Below are positions 62,174 to 64,000 of a DNA stretch of 64,000 nucleotides, in pieces. The position numbers and the translations under genes are program-made. A model generated the notes under the pieces. It did not search any database. It was given only the letters and a program-made list of their open reading frames with translations, and was not told the DNA's origin. The stretch covers positions 1,069,819 to 1,133,818 of the forward strand of contig NZ_FO538765.1 in assembly GCF_000968135.1 (NCBI RefSeq). Direction: 5' to 3'. The stretch is from Magnetospira sp. QH-2. GTDB taxonomy: Bacteria > Pseudomonadota > Alphaproteobacteria > Rhodospirillales > Magnetospiraceae. The stretch's first letter is position 1; the number at the start of each line of letters is the position of its first letter.

Positions 62174-63133
62174 ATGCAAACGGCCCTGATCTGTGGCGCA
62201 ACAGGTTTTATCGGACGCAATGTCACCCAAACCCTGGCCCGACGGGGCGAGGTACAGGTGCGTGCCGTCTATCACCGCAAGCCGCCCTTTTCCTGCCCCG
62301 GCGTGGAATGGGTCAAAGCCGACCTGCGCGACCCGGATGCGGTGGCGCGGGTCGTGGAGGGAGCGGACGTGATGATTCAGGCGGCGGCAACCACCTCCGG
62401 CGCCGGCGATATCCTCACCCAACCTCATATCCATGTGACCGACAACGCCGTGATGAATTCCCTGTTGTTTCGGGCCGCCCATGACCAGGGAGTTGGCCAT
62501 ACCATATTCTTCAGTTGCACGCTGATGTATGCCTCCAGCCCCGATCCGGTTCGGGAATCAGACTTCGATGCCAACCGGGATTTTCACCCGGCCTATTTCG
62601 GGGCGGGCTGGACCAAGGTCTATTTGGAGAAAATGGCAGCATTTTATGCGGGTCTGGGACGGACACGCCATACGGTCATTCGCCATTCCAACGTCTATGG
62701 ACCTCACGACAAGTTCGACCTGGCCCATTCCCACGTCTTTGGCGCGACCCTGACCAAGGCCATGACCGCGAAGGATGGACGATTGGTGGTCTGGGGAAGT
62801 GGGGAAGAGGCCCGAGATCTGGTTTATGTGGATGATCTGGTGGCTTTCATCGATGCGGCAAGGGGAGGCCAGAAAACCGCCTTCGAAATTTATAACTGCG
62901 GGAGCGGTGAAGCGGTCAGCGTCAATGATCTGGTGGCACGGATAATCGCCGCGTCGGGTCGCGAGTTGCGCATTGAACACGACCTGACCAAGCCCACCAT
63001 CAAGACTTCTTTGGCCCTTGATTGCTCCAAGGCCCGCGAACAACTGGGGTGGCAGCCGCAGGTTGGCCTTGACGAAGGCATTCGCTCCACGCTTGGCTGG
63101 TGGCGGGAAAATGTCGGGAACAACGGTTCATGA
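62174..63133 (+). CDS. NAD-dependent epimerase/dehydratase-like protein
   Basis: 319 aa from ATG 62174 (GAGGAAAGG upstream). Extended-SDR fold: NAD-binding GATGFIG (8-14), ADLRDPDAV, FFSCTLMYASS, RHSNVYGPHDKFD, RDLVYVDDLVAFI and a C-terminal QLGWQPQVGLDEGI. The catalytic YxxxK seems absent: Lys148 (GWTK) is preceded at the Tyr position by Ala144, with the nearest Tyr at 141. So it may belong to a subfamily using another base, or bind rather than convert a nucleotide sugar. Its stop codon overlaps the TPR gene start by 4 nt. Confidence 0.85.
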   Translation: MQTALICGATGFIGRNVTQTLARRGEVQVRAVYHRKPPFSCPGVEWVKADLRDPDAVARVVEGADVMIQAAATTSGAGDILTQPHIHVTDNAVMNSLLFRAAHDQGVGHTIFFSCTLMYASSPDPVRESDFDANRDFHPAYFGAGWTKVYLEKMAAFYAGLGRTRHTVIRHSNVYGPHDKFDLAHSHVFGATLTKAMTAKDGRLVVWGSGEEARDLVYVDDLVAFIDAARGGQKTAFEIYNCGSGEAVSVNDLVARIIAASGRELRIEHDLTKPTIKTSLALDCSKAREQLGWQPQVGLDEGIRSTLGWWRENVGNNGS

Positions 63134-63825
63134 ATGATTTTCGCGTGTGTCTGGAAAAAGGGGCCGTGTTGCATGGCCAGGGTAAACTGCGCGAGGCTGA
63201 AACCCTTTATCGGCGGGCGCTGGAGATTCAGGCCACGAGTCCCGATGCCTTGCATCTGCTCGGTGTTTTGTGCCGTCAGACAGGCCGGGCCGACGAAGCC
63301 CTGAGCTTGATTGGCAAGGCGCTGGTGCTGCGCCCCGGCTTTGCGGCTGCGATGGTCAGCCTTGCCCAAACTCTCCGGGTGCAAGGACGTCTGGAAGCGG
63401 CATTGGGGATGCTGGACCGCGCGATGCAGGCAAACCCGAATCTCGCCCATGCGTACCAGACCCGGGCCTTGATTTTGATCGATCTGGAGCGGATCGACGA
63501 GGCGGAACAGGCCTATCAATCCGCCTTGGCACAGGATCCGGATGATGTGCAGAGCTTGAACGGCATGGGGCAGTTGCTGGAAACCCAGGCGCGATTCGAC
63601 GAAGCCGCCGCTGTCTATCGGCACGCCGCCACGAATAACCCCGACTATGCCCCGAGCCTGATTGCCGCAGCGGACCTGGCATTTCGGCGGGGCACGATTG
63701 AAGAAAGCAAATCTTGGCTGGAACAGGCTATTGCCGCATCGCCCGGGCCGCCGGAGCCGACGGACCCCAAGCTGCTGGATTTGGTCAATCGCATGGTGGC
63801 CGCCGAAAAGAGAGGCCAGGTGTGA
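63130..63825 (+). CDS. TPR-repeat protein
   Basis: 231 aa from ATG 63130, overlapping the epimerase stop (ATGA). About five tetratricopeptide repeats from residue 2 to 190: [89 protein letters not shown], each with the TPR Ala/Tyr positions. Cytoplasmic. Such TPR proteins often act as scaffolds of glycosyltransferase modules; some continue into an OGT-like domain but this one does not. Overlaps the next gene by 4 nt. Confidence 0.88.
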   Translation: MNDFRVCLEKGAVLHGQGKLREAETLYRRALEIQATSPDALHLLGVLCRQTGRADEALSLIGKALVLRPGFAAAMVSLAQTLRVQGRLEAALGMLDRAMQANPNLAHAYQTRALILIDLERIDEAEQAYQSALAQDPDDVQSLNGMGQLLETQARFDEAAAVYRHAATNNPDYAPSLIAAADLAFRRGTIEESKSWLEQAIAASPGPPEPTDPKLLDLVNRMVAAEKRGQV

Positions 63826-64000
63826 ATAGGCGGCTTTTGGGGCAGACCGGGATCGCCGTGTCGGAAATCGGCTTCGGTGCCTGGGGGATCGGGGGCAAGA
63901 CCGAGGGAGCAACCTCCTATGGCGCCACCGATGATCCGACGTCGCTGGCCGCCTTGGATCGGGCCATGGACCTGGGGATCAATTTTTTCGATACCGCAAG
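63822..64000 (+). CDS. Aldo/keto reductase, 5' part (cut by window end)
   Basis: GTG at 63822 overlaps the TPR stop (GTGA). The 59 visible residues, [20 protein letters not shown] to [15 protein letters not shown], are the typical N-terminus of aldo/keto reductases, including the LGRTG-like strand and the catalytic Asp of FDTA. The remainder lies beyond the window. Translational coupling with the epimerase-like and TPR genes suggests one pathway, perhaps deoxysugar or sugar-alcohol formation. Confidence 0.85.
   Translation, partial: MNRRLLGQTGIAVSEIGFGAWGIGGKTEGATSYGATDDPTSLAALDRAMDLGINFFDTA

Noticed and set aside
1-64000. CRISPR array, phage or integrase genes, or an rRNA operon
   Set aside because: I saw no regularly spaced short repeats, no integrase or phage structural genes and no rRNA sequence. 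The palindromic repeats are dispersed singly, not in an array.

Overview
The window is high-GC DNA from what looks like a magnetotactic or magnetotaxis-related alphaproteobacterium of the Rhodospirillales (Magnetospirillum / Magnetospira / Magnetovibrio neighbourhood). This rests on an Mms6/MamD-type LG-repeat protein next to a feoAB operon, an alphaproteobacterial flagellar gene order with a FlbD-like activator, and protein content typical of that order. The genus assignment is inference; no search was run.

Layout. (1) 1-8.1 kb: a secreted protein of unknown function, a P-type cation ATPase, then an iron block. The block holds a Fur-like box, feoA, feoB, a tiny FeoB-associated Cys-rich membrane protein, a Pro-rich membrane protein, a second Fur-like box, and the Mms6/MamD-like protein closed by a strong terminator. 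(2) 8.1-18.7 kb: single genes and short operons (DODA-type dioxygenase, PEP-CTERM protein, tRNA-Leu(UAA), tandem hemerythrin, DUF302, CBS protein, MeaB with a mini B12-binding-like protein, DEAD-box helicase, and a membrane ClpP-like protein). They are interspersed with a family of palindromic intergenic repeats, one copy of which sits in a 369-nt element with terminal inverted repeats. (3) 18.7-24.5 kb: a glycogen/alpha-glucan cassette (GH57, GlgA, GH57) on the minus strand, divergent from a PPi-type phosphofructokinase. (4) 24.6-37.9 kb: housekeeping genes, namely PurU, an NlpD-like LysM/M23 lipoprotein, two CNNM/CorC-type proteins, a DUF2189 protein, small proteins, a DUF815 ATPase, and the yajC-secD-secF-Mth938 operon followed by an alpha/beta hydrolase and a methyltransferase.

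(5) 37.9-55.5 kb: a large minus-strand flagellar region. In transcription order it is fliK, flgD, flgE (after a perfect sigma-54 -24/-12 promoter match), then fliF, fliG, fliH, fliN, motA-like, flbD-like sigma-54 activator, flhA, flhF, flhG, a second FliK-like protein and a QueF-like protein lacking the catalytic Cys. Basal body, switch, stator, export gate, hook assembly and regulators are thus together, and the activator probably drives the sigma-54 promoter in the same window.

(6) 55.7-64 kb: a probable surface-glycan or modification cluster with an FkbM methyltransferase, a radical SAM protein with extra Cys motifs, a glycosyltransferase, a 2-oxoacid dehydrogenase-type E1 alpha/beta pair, an NAD-dependent epimerase-like protein, a TPR protein and the start of an aldo/keto reductase. 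The last three are translationally coupled. Its position beside the flagellar genes makes flagellin or cell-surface glycosylation plausible but unproven.
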